DNA from: Bdellovibrionales bacterium
GTDB lineage: Bacteria > Bdellovibrionota > UBA1018 > CAIMNF01
Assembly: GCA_018266375.1 (NCBI GenBank)
Contig: JAFEAO010000003.1
Coordinates: forward strand, 65,578 to 129,577
DNA: 64,000 nt
Reading direction: 5' to 3'
Shown: positions 25,803-34,943 of the stretch, in pieces
How the letters are laid out: every line of letters starts with the position of its first letter
Position numbering within the stretch: the stretch's first letter is position 1
Translations under genes and position numbers: made by a program
Notes under the pieces: generated by a model
What the model was told of the DNA's origin: nothing
What the model saw: the letters and a program-made list of their open reading frames with translations, nothing else
The model's database searches: none

Positions 25803-26862
25803 TGCTCTGTTTAACCTCGATCAAATCCTGGTTACGATTAAAGACGATCACGTCTCCGGTGATCGTATCACCATCTTGGTAGACTTGTGGGAAATCTGTC
25901 AGGTGGATCTCGTTCTTGGCCTCGTAGTAGACGGCTTTTCCGCAGGTGCCGGTGGTGGGGTGCTTCGGATCGTGCAAGTCCTTGATGCGTACGTCGCCGA
26001 GCGCGGTAATGGTGTCGAGCTGCTGTTTGCCCGCGACCTTGCCGGCGAGTTGCGTCTCGAGCGAGCGGGAATGGATTTTGAGATCGGTTTGTTCCGTCAG
26101 CACGAATTGCTTTTCGAGCGACCGAGTCTCGAACATCTGGAAATTAAGAAGCCCGATGGTGTGCTGATAAAGCGCGTAGTCCGATACGATGTGAGTTTGA
26201 TTCTCGCCCTGAATCCACACGTTGACTTGACTGAGTAAGCGCACGTCTTGATTGTCGGCTTCCGAGTAGGTGAGACCCATGGATTCAAAGTGCACTTTGC
26301 TTCGTTGATCGTTTCGATCGCCCACGATTTTCTGGGTCATCGGAACCGCGATCAGGAGTTTCGGGCGATTTTTGACTTCGGCGTATTCCGTTTTCAGAGT
26401 CAGTCCGTTCGGAAAAGTGACGACCACATTGCCGTAAAGTTCGGTGCGGTCTTGGGTCTGCCACATCACCATCTCTTTGGCTTCGATCCGGGTTCCATCC
26501 GGAAGGGACAGCACGGCATCGAGCGAGTGCACGAGCTGCTGAGTCTGATAAAGGTTCGATTTGCGCGAGGTCATGTGCCACTTGGGACGGTTTTCGACGC
26601 TCGAAAAGAAGTTCATGTCCCGGATCGAGTAGGAAGGCGGGGTATCGATCGGGACGCTCTTGGCGATAACGTTGGACTCGTTTTTGAGGAAGTTCAATAA
26701 ATCCCGTGGATGGATGACCCGTACCCCGTTAAAATCCTCCTCGAGACCTGCCGGCGAGAGGAGCACGAAGTGCGCGACAAAGAAGGCAAAAAGCGCCAAA
26801 ACGAGCAAGGATTGCGCTCGGGGCTGTCTGAGCCAGCGAATGGGGTTTACTTGGATCGCCAT
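25783..26862 (-). CDS. LptC-LptA-like fusion protein for LPS export
   Basis: A 359-residue protein with one N-terminal membrane anchor (about 15-35). A LptC-like region (roughly 40-200, with MNFFSSVENRPKWHMTSRKS and LYGNVVVTFPNGLTLKTEYA) is followed by a second OstA/LptA-like beta-jellyroll region (roughly 200-359, with VFNRNQDLIEV near the end). LptC and LptA each have about 180 residues, so the length fits both. Such a protein would form the membrane-anchored start of the periplasmic LPS bridge. The ATG at 26862 is preferred; one at 26904 is possible. It is divergent from rpsU. Confidence 0.72.
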   Translation of the reverse strand: MAIQVNPIRWLRQPRAQSLLVLALFAFFVAHFVLLSPAGLEEDFNGVRVIHPRDLLNFLKNESNVIAKSVPIDTPPSYSIRDMNFFSSVENRPKWHMTSRKSNLYQTQQLVHSLDAVLSLPDGTRIEAKEMVMWQTQDRTELYGNVVVTFPNGLTLKTEYAEVKNRPKLLIAVPMTQKIVGDRNDQRSKVHFESMGLTYSEADNQDVRLLSQVNVWIQGENQTHIVSDYALYQHTIGLLNFQMFETRSLEKQFVLTEQTDLKIHSRSLETQLAGKVAGKQQLDTITALGDVRIKDLHDPKHPTTGTCGKAVYYEAKNEIHLTDFPQVYQDGDTITGDVIVFNRNQDLIEVKQSNAIYHR

Positions 26863-26938
26863 GACTAAATTATTGCATCCTTTCAGGATTCCCGGTACAG
26901 TCATCTAAATTTTAAGCACTGTTAGGAGGTGATTTCAA

Positions 26939-27145
26939 ATGCCAGGTATCGTAATTCGTGAAGGAGATTCCTTCGAAGCCGCACTCAAGCGCTTTAAGAA
27001 GCAAGTTGAGAAAGCAGGTATCCTCGCTGAAGTCCGTAAGCGTGAAGCTTTCGAAAAACCAGCAGTGAAACGTAAGAAGAAAGCTATCGCAGCGCGCAAA
27101 CGCGGACGCAAGTTCGGCGGTAGTCGCAAGCGCTCTAGCTATTAA
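26939..27145 (+). CDS. rpsU: 30S ribosomal protein S21
   Basis: A 68-residue basic protein matching S21 (N-terminal [21 protein letters not shown]-terminal run of Lys and Arg). S21 helps the 30S subunit bind the Shine-Dalgarno region of mRNA. A strong TAGGAGGTG lies 9 nt before the ATG. It opens the classic rpsU-yqeY-dnaG-rpoD gene order, which here is broken up after yqeY. Confidence 0.96.
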   Translation: MPGIVIREGDSFEAALKRFKKQVEKAGILAEVRKREAFEKPAVKRKKKAIAARKRGRKFGGSRKRSSY

Positions 27146-27173
27146 TTCTTCGTCAAGCAATATACAACTTTGG

Positions 27174-27194
27174 GGTTGCCCGTTTCGGGCAGCC
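27174..27194 (+). terminator. Hairpin between rpsU and yqeY (terminator or attenuator)
   Basis: Nine base pairs (GGTTGCCCG / CGGGCAGCC, one G-T pair) around a 3-nt loop, followed by TCTTCGTTTTT. The interrupted T-tract suggests partial termination, letting S21 be made in excess of the downstream protein. Confidence 0.6.
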
Positions 27195-27218
27195 TCTTCG
27201 TTTTTAAAGGAACCAATT

Positions 27219-27668
27219 ATGCCAACGATCAAAGAGACCAACCAAGAGAACATGAAAGCCGCGATGAAAGGCGGAGACAAAGCGACGACTCAGTACTCGC
27301 GCAACCTCCACGCTGCGATCCGCAAAAAAGAAGTTGACGATCGCGTGGACTTGAACGACGAAGCGACTATAAGGCTCATCACGACGATGCTCAAGCAGCG
27401 CGAAGAATCGATCGCCCAATTCAAAGCGGGCGGACGCGAAGACTTGGTCGCGAACGAAGAAGCCGAAGCAAAATACCTGCGCCAATTCATGCCGGCGCAA
27501 ATGTCTCATGACGAGATTAAGGCGGTTGTCGCCGCTGCGATCGCCGAGACCGGTGCTAAAGACGCCAAAGATCTCGGCAAAGTCATGAAAGTAGTGCAAC
27601 CCAAAGTAGCGGGCAAGGCCGACGGCAAACTCGTTAACCAATTCGTTCGCGAGGCGCTCGGCGGATGA
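27219..27668 (+). CDS. GatB/YqeY-domain protein
   Basis: A 149-residue helical YqeY-type protein (KGGDKATTQYSRNLHAAIRK near the start; YLRQFMPAQMS in the middle; VNQFVREALG at the end). It resembles the tail of GatB, the subunit that binds tRNA during Gln-tRNA amidation, but its own function is not settled. AAAGGAACC precedes the ATG. Normally followed by dnaG; here three minus-strand genes intervene. Confidence 0.93.
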   Translation: MPTIKETNQENMKAAMKGGDKATTQYSRNLHAAIRKKEVDDRVDLNDEATIRLITTMLKQREESIAQFKAGGREDLVANEEAEAKYLRQFMPAQMSHDEIKAVVAAAIAETGAKDAKDLGKVMKVVQPKVAGKADGKLVNQFVREALGG

Positions 27669-27678
27669 TTTCTAAAAG

Positions 27679-28152
27679 CTAGAGAACGAAACGGATGTTC
27701 TCGGCGCTGCCGACAACGGCTTGAGCTTTGTACTGCGCGTTTGATTTGCGAGCAATCGGAAGTGGGTCGCCGTTTGAATTCACGATGCGAATCGTACGGT
27801 TTGATCTCATGAGGCTCGAGTAGGTGACGTCAAGGCCGGTCCAGTTTTTAGCTTTGAGCCACATATCAGTCGCCGGCTGACCGTCTTTAGCTTGAAGATT
27901 TCTGAGACCCACGGTGTAGCTACGGCCGTTTGGAGTATAGATCAACACGTTTAAAAAGAGAGGTTGACCGTTCTGAGCGTGAGCCACTTGCACTTTTACT
28001 TTCGAGCCGGTGCTCGACTCCGATTCCACCCAGCGTCCGTTCGATCCGCGAAGATCTACCGTCATGTCGGCGTGGGCCGCTTTCTGAAGGAACAAGAGCG
28101 TTCCGAGGAGGGTAAGGATTTGAAGCCCAAGAATTTGTAATTTGCTAATCAT
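27679..28152 (-). CDS. Exported protein of unknown function
   Basis: A 157-residue protein with a signal peptide (about 1-28, ending AAHA). The mature part is about 130 residues, rich in beta-forming residues, with the repeated theme of Val/Leu and Asn/Ser; not recognised. It is the third of three minus-strand genes and lies 9 nt downstream of the second lipoprotein gene. Its stop is 10 nt from that of yqeY, facing it. Confidence 0.7.
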   Translation of the reverse strand: MISKLQILGLQILTLLGTLLFLQKAAHADMTVDLRGSNGRWVESESSTGSKVKVQVAHAQNGQPLFLNVLIYTPNGRSYTVGLRNLQAKDGQPATDMWLKAKNWTGLDVTYSSLMRSNRTIRIVNSNGDPLPIARKSNAQYKAQAVVGSAENIRFVL

Positions 28153-28161
28153 AAAATATCT

Positions 28162-29001
28162 CTACTTCCTCGCCGTTTGGATCGGTAGTACCCAAATATT
28201 TGGTTTTTTGGTCGGATCTTTACGGTAGCCTTCGAGGTGGTTCATGACGTCGGTCAGATTCGAGCTCAAAATTTTGAGGTAATCTCCGACGGCGTTCCAG
28301 CCGTAGAGGTGAGTCTTGCCTGCAGCGTAGCCAATCTCTTTGATAAACTCGTCATTGATCAAGAAGGTGACGTTGTTCAAGGACTCGATGAGCTTCCAGA
28401 GTGTGACGGTCTCGGCTTTGGTCGGATCCGAGTTGATCGCGAGCGCCACGGCATCGTCGATTCTCTTGGTTGAAATCGGTTCGATTTTAGTTTGATCGCC
28501 GATTTTTTCCGGCATTGTAAATTTCAATTCAAGACCGCATTCATTTTGGAGCATCTCCGGGATTTTCTGAGCGAGTTGAGTCGCGCGTTCCATACGTTCA
28601 AGCGCACCCGGATCGAGTTCGCTGATCAGCGCCGGAGCGACAGGCTTATCGGATTTTACGTCGTCGATGCCAGTCAGCAAAAGTTCTTCGATCGAATCGC
28701 CCATCGTTGCCGAGCGCGCGGTTCCATCGGGATCACGGCAGATACTATTGTTAGCGGCGTCAAAGCTTTTGACTTCCGAGTAGAGTCTTTCGATGCTTGC
28801 GACTTTGGTGTCTTTGTTTTCTTCCGAGCGCAGGAGTTCTAAGAGGGCGACTTTATGATTGCGGATCAGCTCTATCGTAGCATCGAGTTGCTCTTGCGTG
28901 TTTTTGCATGCAGGAACGTTCTGACTCTCGACTTGCGCGGCGTTTTTGCCGCAGGCACTGATGACGAGAATTAATACGAGTGAGTAGAGCGACTTTTTCA
29001 T
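28162..29001 (-). CDS. Lipoprotein, paralogue of its upstream neighbour
   Basis: A 279-residue lipoprotein of unknown function. Seen: lipobox VISACGKN at 13-20 with the lipid-bearing Cys at 17, then CGKNAAQV, closely matching CGKNNSQV in the neighbour at 29005, followed by a mostly helical domain with matching cysteine and Leu-Leu positions. The two are therefore paralogues from a tandem duplication. No charged residue follows the Cys at +2 that would clearly hold it in the inner membrane. It starts 3 nt after the previous stop. Confidence 0.75.
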   Translation of the reverse strand: MKKSLYSLVLILVISACGKNAAQVESQNVPACKNTQEQLDATIELIRNHKVALLELLRSEENKDTKVASIERLYSEVKSFDAANNSICRDPDGTARSATMGDSIEELLLTGIDDVKSDKPVAPALISELDPGALERMERATQLAQKIPEMLQNECGLELKFTMPEKIGDQTKIEPISTKRIDDAVALAINSDPTKAETVTLWKLIESLNNVTFLINDEFIKEIGYAAGKTHLYGWNAVGDYLKILSSNLTDVMNHLEGYRKDPTKKPNIWVLPIQTARK

Positions 29002-29004
29002 AAA

Positions 29005-29862
29005 TTAATTCGTCCCTGATGTCACCGACGAGGCGGCGACGGCGTCGTGCTTGCGCAATTTTTGATCGAGTTCGGTCAAAGATTTGTTTAAGTCGATGAG
29101 GTAAGCGCGGATGAGGATTCCGTCTGCCGGATCACGGCCCACTTTTGCAAGCGATTGAATCATCGAATCGGTGAGTGCGCTGATCACTTCGCCCAAACTC
29201 TTCAATACGCTAGGAAGTTGGAGTGTCTTGTCGCCAGCTGAAGCCTTGATGCTCGGGTAGTCTTTTGCAGCTTGAGCTTGTTTGATCGATGCATCGAGAG
29301 CCTCGCGATCTTTCGGCTGAACCGATTTCTTGCCTTGAGCGTCGGCATCGATTTCGAGCATGATTCCGATTTCGGATTCGACGCGCGCACTGAGATTGTT
29401 CCAAGCTGCGGCGATTTTATCGGTCTCGGCTTTGGCTTCAGTTTGGGCTTTACCTTCTGCTTCTGGATTCAGGCGAAGCAGGAGTTCGTTCGAAACCGCG
29501 CGGCCGGCTTTCAGATCGTTGACCGCGGTCTGCAGAAGTCCAGAAATATCGTCGTTTTTTATATTGGTGCGCTGGCTGGCGTCCGCTTTGTTACAAGAAG
29601 AGCCGGAAAGCGCGATGAATGCTTTCTCGATGTCGAGAAGGCTTTTGACCGCGTCCACTTTCTTGTTGGCATCGACGTTGGATTTAAGAAGTTGATAAGT
29701 GGCAAGCTCGGTCTGAGCGCGGCTATCGTTCGCGGCTTTTATCTTCACGTCCATTTTGTCGCACGAAAGAGGGTCGTCTTTGACTTGGGAGTTGTTTTTC
29801 CCGCAGGCGCTTAGGAGAACAAGGAGTGCAATGGGAGGCAAAAATGGCTTGAAATTTCTCAT
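29005..29862 (-). CDS. Lipoprotein, first of a tandem pair
   Basis: A 285-residue lipoprotein of unknown function with lipobox LLSACGKN (Cys 20). The mature part is helical, rich in Lys, Ala and Asp, with ILLQT-like LLQTAVNDLKAGRAVSNELL aligning with LLLTGIDDVKSDKPVAPALI of the downstream paralogue. It heads a three-gene minus-strand operon that sits between yqeY and dnaG. Confidence 0.75.
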   Translation of the reverse strand: MRNFKPFLPPIALLVLLSACGKNNSQVKDDPLSCDKMDVKIKAANDSRAQTELATYQLLKSNVDANKKVDAVKSLLDIEKAFIALSGSSCNKADASQRTNIKNDDISGLLQTAVNDLKAGRAVSNELLLRLNPEAEGKAQTEAKAETDKIAAAWNNLSARVESEIGIMLEIDADAQGKKSVQPKDREALDASIKQAQAAKDYPSIKASAGDKTLQLPSVLKSLGEVISALTDSMIQSLAKVGRDPADGILIRAYLIDLNKSLTELDQKLRKHDAVAASSVTSGTN

Positions 29863-29977
29863 ATCGAACGGAATAGTAAATTAGTATACTAAATTTGTCA
29901 AGAAATAAGCATGAGCCTGTGACTTGCAACGATTCTGGTTAAACGGTACAAACAAGGGTCGTTTTAAGCAGGGGATA

Positions 29978-31963
29978 ATGTCTAAAAAAGGCCGTTTTTC
30001 ATCAGAGTGGATTGCACAACTGAAGTCTTCGATTTCGCTGATCGATATCGCACGCGAAAACATCGAGCTCAAGAAGTCGGGCAACCGTTACATGGGTCGT
30101 TGTCCGTTCCACGGCGACCGCACGCCTTCGTTCTCGGTCAATAAGGACTTCTATTACTGCTTTGGATGTAAAGAGACGGGCGACATCATTTCGTTCATGA
30201 CCAAGCTCCACGGTCTGTCGTTTGAAGAAGCCTGTGAAGACTTGGCCGAAAAGGCGAATATCCAAATCCCGGAATCAGCCTACAAGCTCGATAGCGCCGA
30301 AGAGCGAGCCATGTATGAGCGCCGCAAGCAGGTCCAGCAGGCCGTGCGCCTCAATTACTTCGCGTCGTTTAAGTACTATCATCAAAACTTGATTCACTCT
30401 CGCGCGCAGCCACAATTTCAAGAAGCGCGCGACTATCTTAAAGAGCGCGGAATCTCCCAGCAAACCATCGAGCAATTTCAAGTTGGCGTTGCCGGACAGC
30501 AGACCGATGGGCTCACGCAATTTTTCACTACCGCGAAGGCGCCGCTCGATATCGCACGTCAGGTGGGGCTGATTCGCCCGTCGACCAAAACTCTACCGGG
30601 CAAAACTGCCGGCGATTTCGATTTGTTTCGGGAGCGCGTACTCTTCCCGTTGATCGATGCGCGCGGACGCGTGTGCGGATTCGGTGGACGGCTTCTTCCA
30701 TCGGTCAAACCTCGCCAAGATAAGGACGGGCATGACATCAAGCTACCTAAATACCTGAACTCGACCGAGAGTGATCTCTTTCAGAAATCCAAGTTTTTAT
30801 ACGGTCTTTACCAGGCAAAAGTCGCGATTCGCGAAGAAGAGACGGTGATGGTCGTCGAGGGTTATTTCGATGTGATCGCGCTCCATCAATTTGGATTCAC
30901 GAACGTCGTCGCAACTTGCGGTACGTCTCTCACTGATGATCATTTCAAGACACTGTCTCGTCTCGCAAAACGCGTGATCGTGTTTTTCGATCAGGACGAA
31001 GCGGGGCAGACTGCGACCGTGAAGGCAATGGAGCTTGGGCTCAAGCAAGGCGTGCTCACTTATGGCATTCAGTTTGAAGGCAAACTCGATCCCGATGAAT
31101 TCTTGCTGGAGAGCCCGGACAACAAAGCCAAGATGCAAACGTGGATCGCGCAGGCGATCCCGACGCTCGATCAACTCATCGAACGCACGATGCGCGAGAG
31201 CGAGGGCGACATCGAAGCTCGCTCGCAAGCGATCAAGCAGATCGTGGCATGGCTTGCGATGTTCACCGATCCGGTCGGAAAGTCATTGCGCGCGCAACAG
31301 TTCCAACAGAAGTATCAAATTCCGTCGGAGGCGCTTCGTGGGCTTGGCGGGATGATCGCCGCTCCAAATCGGTCAAATCCAGGCCAAAATCCGCAGAATA
31401 TGCCACAACGCGGTAGTGTCAATGCGAGTCAAAGAGTGGCACCAGGGCCGCAAAATGTAGCACCACAGCCACAGCAAATCCGCCGTAAAAAGCCGCTTCC
31501 CCTCGCGGATCGACAACTTTTACAGTACCTCGTGAAATTTAATGAATTCGGTTCAAACTTCGCGGAGGCACGGAAGCAGCTCCCTGAAAAAGATTCACTG
31601 AGTGTCTTATTTGAAGACAGTGAAGTGCAGGCTTGGGTTGAGTCAATTGCCAAAGATCCTTCTGGTTTCGCGCGCTTAAAGATGGCGCCAGAAAGCGTGA
31701 TGGAGGGTCCGATTTCCCAAGAGTTACGGTCAGTTATTATGGAAGGTCTTCTTTCGGAGACGGTCGAAGGCGACAAGGTCGCGCTCGAAAAGCTCTTGCG
31801 TCACTCCACTCGCAAAGCGTGGGCACGATTTTCGCATCAACTGAAAGCGCAGATGGCAGATGCCGATGCCCGCCAAGATACCGAAAGATTTAAGGAATTG
31901 TCCGAACAATTTCTTGACCTGCAACGCAAATTAAAGGATTTTGAAGAATCTTATGTCGAATAA
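29978..31963 (+). CDS. dnaG: DNA primase
   Basis: A 661-residue primase that lays RNA primers for DNA replication. Seen: the N-terminal zinc-binding domain ([13 protein letters not shown] with [11 protein letters not shown]), the TOPRIM catalytic core with [15 protein letters not shown] and FDQDEAG, and a C-terminal helicase-binding part after a Gln/Pro/Asn-rich linker (about 465-530 of the protein). The ATG at 29978 with AGGGGATA upstream was chosen; an earlier in-frame start at 29924 lacks a ribosome-binding site. It overlaps rpoD by 11 nt. Confidence 0.97.
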   Translation: MSKKGRFSSEWIAQLKSSISLIDIARENIELKKSGNRYMGRCPFHGDRTPSFSVNKDFYYCFGCKETGDIISFMTKLHGLSFEEACEDLAEKANIQIPESAYKLDSAEERAMYERRKQVQQAVRLNYFASFKYYHQNLIHSRAQPQFQEARDYLKERGISQQTIEQFQVGVAGQQTDGLTQFFTTAKAPLDIARQVGLIRPSTKTLPGKTAGDFDLFRERVLFPLIDARGRVCGFGGRLLPSVKPRQDKDGHDIKLPKYLNSTESDLFQKSKFLYGLYQAKVAIREEETVMVVEGYFDVIALHQFGFTNVVATCGTSLTDDHFKTLSRLAKRVIVFFDQDEAGQTATVKAMELGLKQGVLTYGIQFEGKLDPDEFLLESPDNKAKMQTWIAQAIPTLDQLIERTMRESEGDIEARSQAIKQIVAWLAMFTDPVGKSLRAQQFQQKYQIPSEALRGLGGMIAAPNRSNPGQNPQNMPQRGSVNASQRVAPGPQNVAPQPQQIRRKKPLPLADRQLLQYLVKFNEFGSNFAEARKQLPEKDSLSVLFEDSEVQAWVESIAKDPSGFARLKMAPESVMEGPISQELRSVIMEGLLSETVEGDKVALEKLLRHSTRKAWARFSHQLKAQMADADARQDTERFKELSEQFLDLQRKLKDFEESYVE

Positions 31964-33815
31964 CTCTTCCGCTCACGCACCGGGCTCACCGAATAGCCCG
32001 ACGCTTGCCAATGGCAAAGTAAATCGTAATCACAAAGACATCAAAAAATTGTTAGACTTAGGGGTTCAGCGTGGCTTTTTGTCTTTCGTCGAGGTGCACG
32101 AACTCCTTCCGGCTGAATTGAACTCCGCCGAAGAAGTTGATGAGATCATGATCCTTCTCGCCGAAAACGAAATCGAAGTCACCGACGGCCGCAAACGCGT
32201 GTCCGAAGAAGGCGATGACGAGGAAGATTCACTCATTGAAGATCTTTCCGGTGAGAACAAAGCCGAAGAGGAATTGCAGAGCGACGAGAGCGGCGACTTG
32301 GTGTCGACTGCCGAATACGCGAAGGGCACGGATCCGGTTAAACTTTATCTTAAGAAAATGGGTTCCGTATCGCTTCTCACGCGTGAGGGCGAGGTCGAGA
32401 TCGCAAAGCGCATCGAAGCGGGCGAGTTGGAAATCTTGCGCGCGCTCTTGGCGTCACGTCTCGGTACGATGGCGATCGTCGAACTCGGCGGGCGCCTCGA
32501 AACCGCTAAGACCAAAGTGAAAGACGTCATCCGCGGCGTCGAGGACGAAGTCAGCCCTGAAGACGAGGCTGAATACCTGGGTCGCGTCGTAAAGGCCGTA
32601 TCTAAAGTTAAATCGCTTCTCGCGTACCAAGAGAAGATGGATTCAAAACTCGTCGGCCCTGAAGCTCGTAAGACTCCAGCGAAGGAGAAAGAGCAAATCC
32701 GTAACGAAATTAAAAAACGCGAACGTCAGGTCGAGAATGCGTTTGAGAGCATCGCTTTCAACCGTAAAACGATCAACGTCCTCTCCGCGCAGATCAAAGA
32801 ATATTCGGTCCGAGCTAAAGAGCTCAACGAAGAGCGCAGCAAAATCTATCAGTATCTCGGCGTAAAAGACGAAGGTGCTTTCGAGGGCGTCGCAAAGGAG
32901 TCGAAAGACGCGGCGAAGCTTCCGGAAATTCTTAAAAAGTACGACCTTCCTGAAGCGAAGCTCGTGCAGCTCATCGCTCAAGAGGACGAAGCGATCAAGA
33001 AGTTGGATCGCCTTGAATCCGAATCAGGCGTCACCGTCGACGAACTCAAGCGCATCAATGAATCACTCATGATCGGCGAACGCCGCGCGGACATCGCAAA
33101 ATCGGAACTTGTCGAAGCAAACTTGCGTCTCGTTGTTTCAATTGCGAAAAAATACACCAATCGCGGTCTTCAATTCTTGGATTTGATCCAAGAGGGCAAC
33201 ATCGGTCTCATGAAAGCGGTCGACAAGTTCGAGTATCGCCGCGGTTACAAGTTCTCGACTTACGCCACCTGGTGGATTCGCCAAGCGATCACTCGTGCGA
33301 TCGCCGACCAGGCCCGCACGATCCGTATTCCGGTCCACATGATCGAGACCATCAACAAACTCGTTCGTACCAGCCGAATGCTCATGCAACAGCTCGGTCG
33401 CGAGCCTCAGCCTGAAGAGATCGCAGTGAAGATGGAGATGCCGGTCGATAAAGTACGTAAAGTGCTCAAAATCGCCAAAGAGCCGATCTCTCTCGAGACT
33501 CCGATCGGCGAGGAAGAAGATTCGTCATTGGGTGATTTTATCGAAGATAAAAACATCATTAACCCGTCCGAAGCCGTGATCTCTCTGAACCTGTCGGAAC
33601 AAACCCGTAAGGTCCTTGCGACTCTCACTCCGCGCGAAGAAAAAGTTCTCCGCATGCGTTTCGGCATCGGCGAGAAGTCGGATCACACCCTCGAGGAAGT
33701 CGGCCAAGACTTCTTCGTGACTCGTGAGCGTATCCGTCAGATCGAAGCGAAAGCCCTACGCAAACTTCGTCACCCGAGCCGTGCGAAGTTGTTGAAGGCG
33801 TTCTCGGATCAGTAA
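31953..33815 (+). CDS. rpoD: Primary sigma factor RpoD (sigma-70)
   Basis: A 620-residue group-1 sigma factor. Seen: region 1.1 ([18 protein letters not shown]), an acidic stretch (about 70-115), region 1.2 ([20 protein letters not shown]), a long non-conserved insert, region 2 with [17 protein letters not shown] for -10 recognition and melting, region 3, and region 4.2 helix-turn-helix ([20 protein letters not shown]) for the -35. The ATG at 31953 is preferred over a TTG at 31941. It overlaps dnaG, retaining the dnaG-rpoD part of the macromolecular-synthesis operon. Confidence 0.97.
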   Translation: MSNNSSAHAPGSPNSPTLANGKVNRNHKDIKKLLDLGVQRGFLSFVEVHELLPAELNSAEEVDEIMILLAENEIEVTDGRKRVSEEGDDEEDSLIEDLSGENKAEEELQSDESGDLVSTAEYAKGTDPVKLYLKKMGSVSLLTREGEVEIAKRIEAGELEILRALLASRLGTMAIVELGGRLETAKTKVKDVIRGVEDEVSPEDEAEYLGRVVKAVSKVKSLLAYQEKMDSKLVGPEARKTPAKEKEQIRNEIKKRERQVENAFESIAFNRKTINVLSAQIKEYSVRAKELNEERSKIYQYLGVKDEGAFEGVAKESKDAAKLPEILKKYDLPEAKLVQLIAQEDEAIKKLDRLESESGVTVDELKRINESLMIGERRADIAKSELVEANLRLVVSIAKKYTNRGLQFLDLIQEGNIGLMKAVDKFEYRRGYKFSTYATWWIRQAITRAIADQARTIRIPVHMIETINKLVRTSRMLMQQLGREPQPEEIAVKMEMPVDKVRKVLKIAKEPISLETPIGEEEDSSLGDFIEDKNIINPSEAVISLNLSEQTRKVLATLTPREEKVLRMRFGIGEKSDHTLEEVGQDFFVTRERIRQIEAKALRKLRHPSRAKLLKAFSDQ

Positions 33816-33841
33816 GCGGCCCAGGCGTCCGTAGATCGAAG

Positions 33842-34123
33842 TTAGTTCAGATACGAATGTTTTTTAGAGAGCTGCCCGAGATTGGCAACGGTCTGCGAGC
33901 AATTTTCGCATTCATCGACCATCTCGGTGATTTCCGTGGTCTGCGCTTCCCATTCGCGGAGCTCGGCTTGCGCCAAAAAAGTCGCGAGTTGGAACTGTAA
34001 ATCCAAAGCTTCGTCGAGAGACAGAGACGCGTTGAGCGCACCCCCCTGACGCGGCCACCGCATCTGAACCTGTCCCTCGGCGTCCATCTCGAAATAAGGA
34101 AGAATATTTTGAGTAGAGTTCAT
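33842..34123 (-). CDS. Small acidic protein of unknown function
   Basis: A 93-residue acidic protein, not recognised. It has a CENC pair near residue 72-75 that could bind metal or form a disulfide, no signal peptide, and a helical middle (LSLDEALDLQFQLATFLAQA). TAAGGTT lies 6 nt before the ATG. It starts 9 nt after the S4 paralogue and so is probably on the same Fur-box-controlled transcript. It converges on rpoD. Confidence 0.65.
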   Translation of the reverse strand: MNSTQNILPYFEMDAEGQVQMRWPRQGGALNASLSLDEALDLQFQLATFLAQAELREWEAQTTEITEMVDECENCSQTVANLGQLSKKHSYLN

Positions 34124-34132
34124 GGTTCAACC

Positions 34133-34759
34133 TTAGATCGAGCTGTAAAATTCGACGACAAGTCGCTGTTCGAACGGAAACGGGATGTCCTGATCGTCCG
34201 GAGTCACGCGAAGTTTGCCGACTTTGTGTTCGCCTTCCGAAGTGTACTCAAGCCAGTCCGGGAGCATCAAGCGAGGTTGCTTGATCGAGTACTGATAGAC
34301 CTGACCTTCGTATGCTTTTGGCGTGAGTTTAATTTCGCTTCCTTTTTTAACAAAGAGGGAAGGGATGGTGGTTTTCTTGCCATCGACCAGTACTTTACCG
34401 TGAGTAACGAGCTGGCGCGCCGAAGAGGTGCTGCCCGCGAAGCCCAAGCGGAACACGACGTTGTCGAGACGGGATTCGAGGATGCCGATGAGTTTTGGCA
34501 TCCAGTTTTTTGTCCCGCCCTTTTTAGCGGTCTTCACCAAGCGGCGGAGTTGCTCCTCACGCAGGCCGTAGTGAAACATCAGTTTTTGTTTTTCTTTTAA
34601 GCGCAAAGAAAACTCGGAGAACTTGCGGCGGGCGAGGCCGTGTTGTCCCGGTGGGTATGCACGACGCTCGAGAGCGCCCGGCTTTCCGAGGCCCGGAAGT
34701 TCGACCATGAGAGAGCGTTGGATTTTCCACGACGTTTTTTTCTGTCCAAGTTTACGCAT
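34133..34759 (-). CDS. rpsD: Ribosomal protein S4, cysteine-free variant
   Basis: A 208-residue S4-family protein. Seen: YPPGQHGLARRKFSEFSLRLKEKQK matches the S4 core, and the S4 RNA-binding domain is intact (SARQLVTHGKVLVDGKK). It has no cysteine at all, so it cannot hold the zinc ion found in the C+ form of S4. Its first 35 residues are shorter and unlike those of the zinc form. It stands away from rpoA and other ribosomal genes, directly behind a Fur-type box, so it may be a zinc-free spare copy made during metal starvation. Whether a second rpsD exists is not visible here. Confidence 0.9.
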   Translation of the reverse strand: MRKLGQKKTSWKIQRSLMVELPGLGKPGALERRAYPPGQHGLARRKFSEFSLRLKEKQKLMFHYGLREEQLRRLVKTAKKGGTKNWMPKLIGILESRLDNVVFRLGFAGSTSSARQLVTHGKVLVDGKKTTIPSLFVKKGSEIKLTPKAYEGQVYQYSIKQPRLMLPDWLEYTSEGEHKVGKLRVTPDDQDIPFPFEQRLVVEFYSSI

Positions 34760-34778
34760 TTTTGAGTCCTTTTGCTAT

Positions 34779-34793
34779 TGAGAATCATTATCA
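34779..34793 (-). promoter_or_regulatory. Fur-family box overlapping the rpsD promoter
   Basis: On the minus strand TGATAATGATTCTCA matches the Fur 7-1-7 inverted repeat (TGATAAT-n-ATTATCA) at 13 of the 14 arm positions. It covers the likely -10 region (GATAAT or TAATGA). A perfect -35 TTGACA lies at 34813-34808. Binding of Fur or Zur here would block transcription of the S4 gene 20 nt downstream. Confidence 0.72.
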
Positions 34794-34873
34794 ATATAGT
34801 CTGTTTCTGTCAATGCTAAATTGTGGAGTGTTTAAAAGAGGGGAATTCAACGGGGAAAATTGAATGTTTTGCT

Positions 34874-34907
34874 TGTTTGCATCAGCAAACACTTCTGTTT
34901 GCAAATG
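34874..34907. promoter_or_regulatory. Repeated TGTTTGC sites, candidate operator
   Basis: TGTTTGC-ATCA-GCAAACA (34874-34891) is a perfect 7-4-7 inverted repeat. A further TGTTTGCAAA begins at 34896, exactly 22 bp (two helical turns) after the first. They lie just upstream of the -35 box of the TIGR02147 gene and may bind that regulator. Confidence 0.5.
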
Positions 34908-34908
34908 A

Positions 34909-34937
34909 TTGACGGAGTGGGACGTCATCCGTATATT
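34909..34937 (+). promoter_or_regulatory. Sigma-70 promoter placing transcription start on the ATG
   Basis: TTGACG (34909-34914), 17-nt spacer, TATATT (34932-34937), 6 nt, then the ATG at 34944. There is no room for a ribosome-binding site, so the mRNA should be leaderless. Confidence 0.72.
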
Positions 34938-34943
34938 CGCCTC

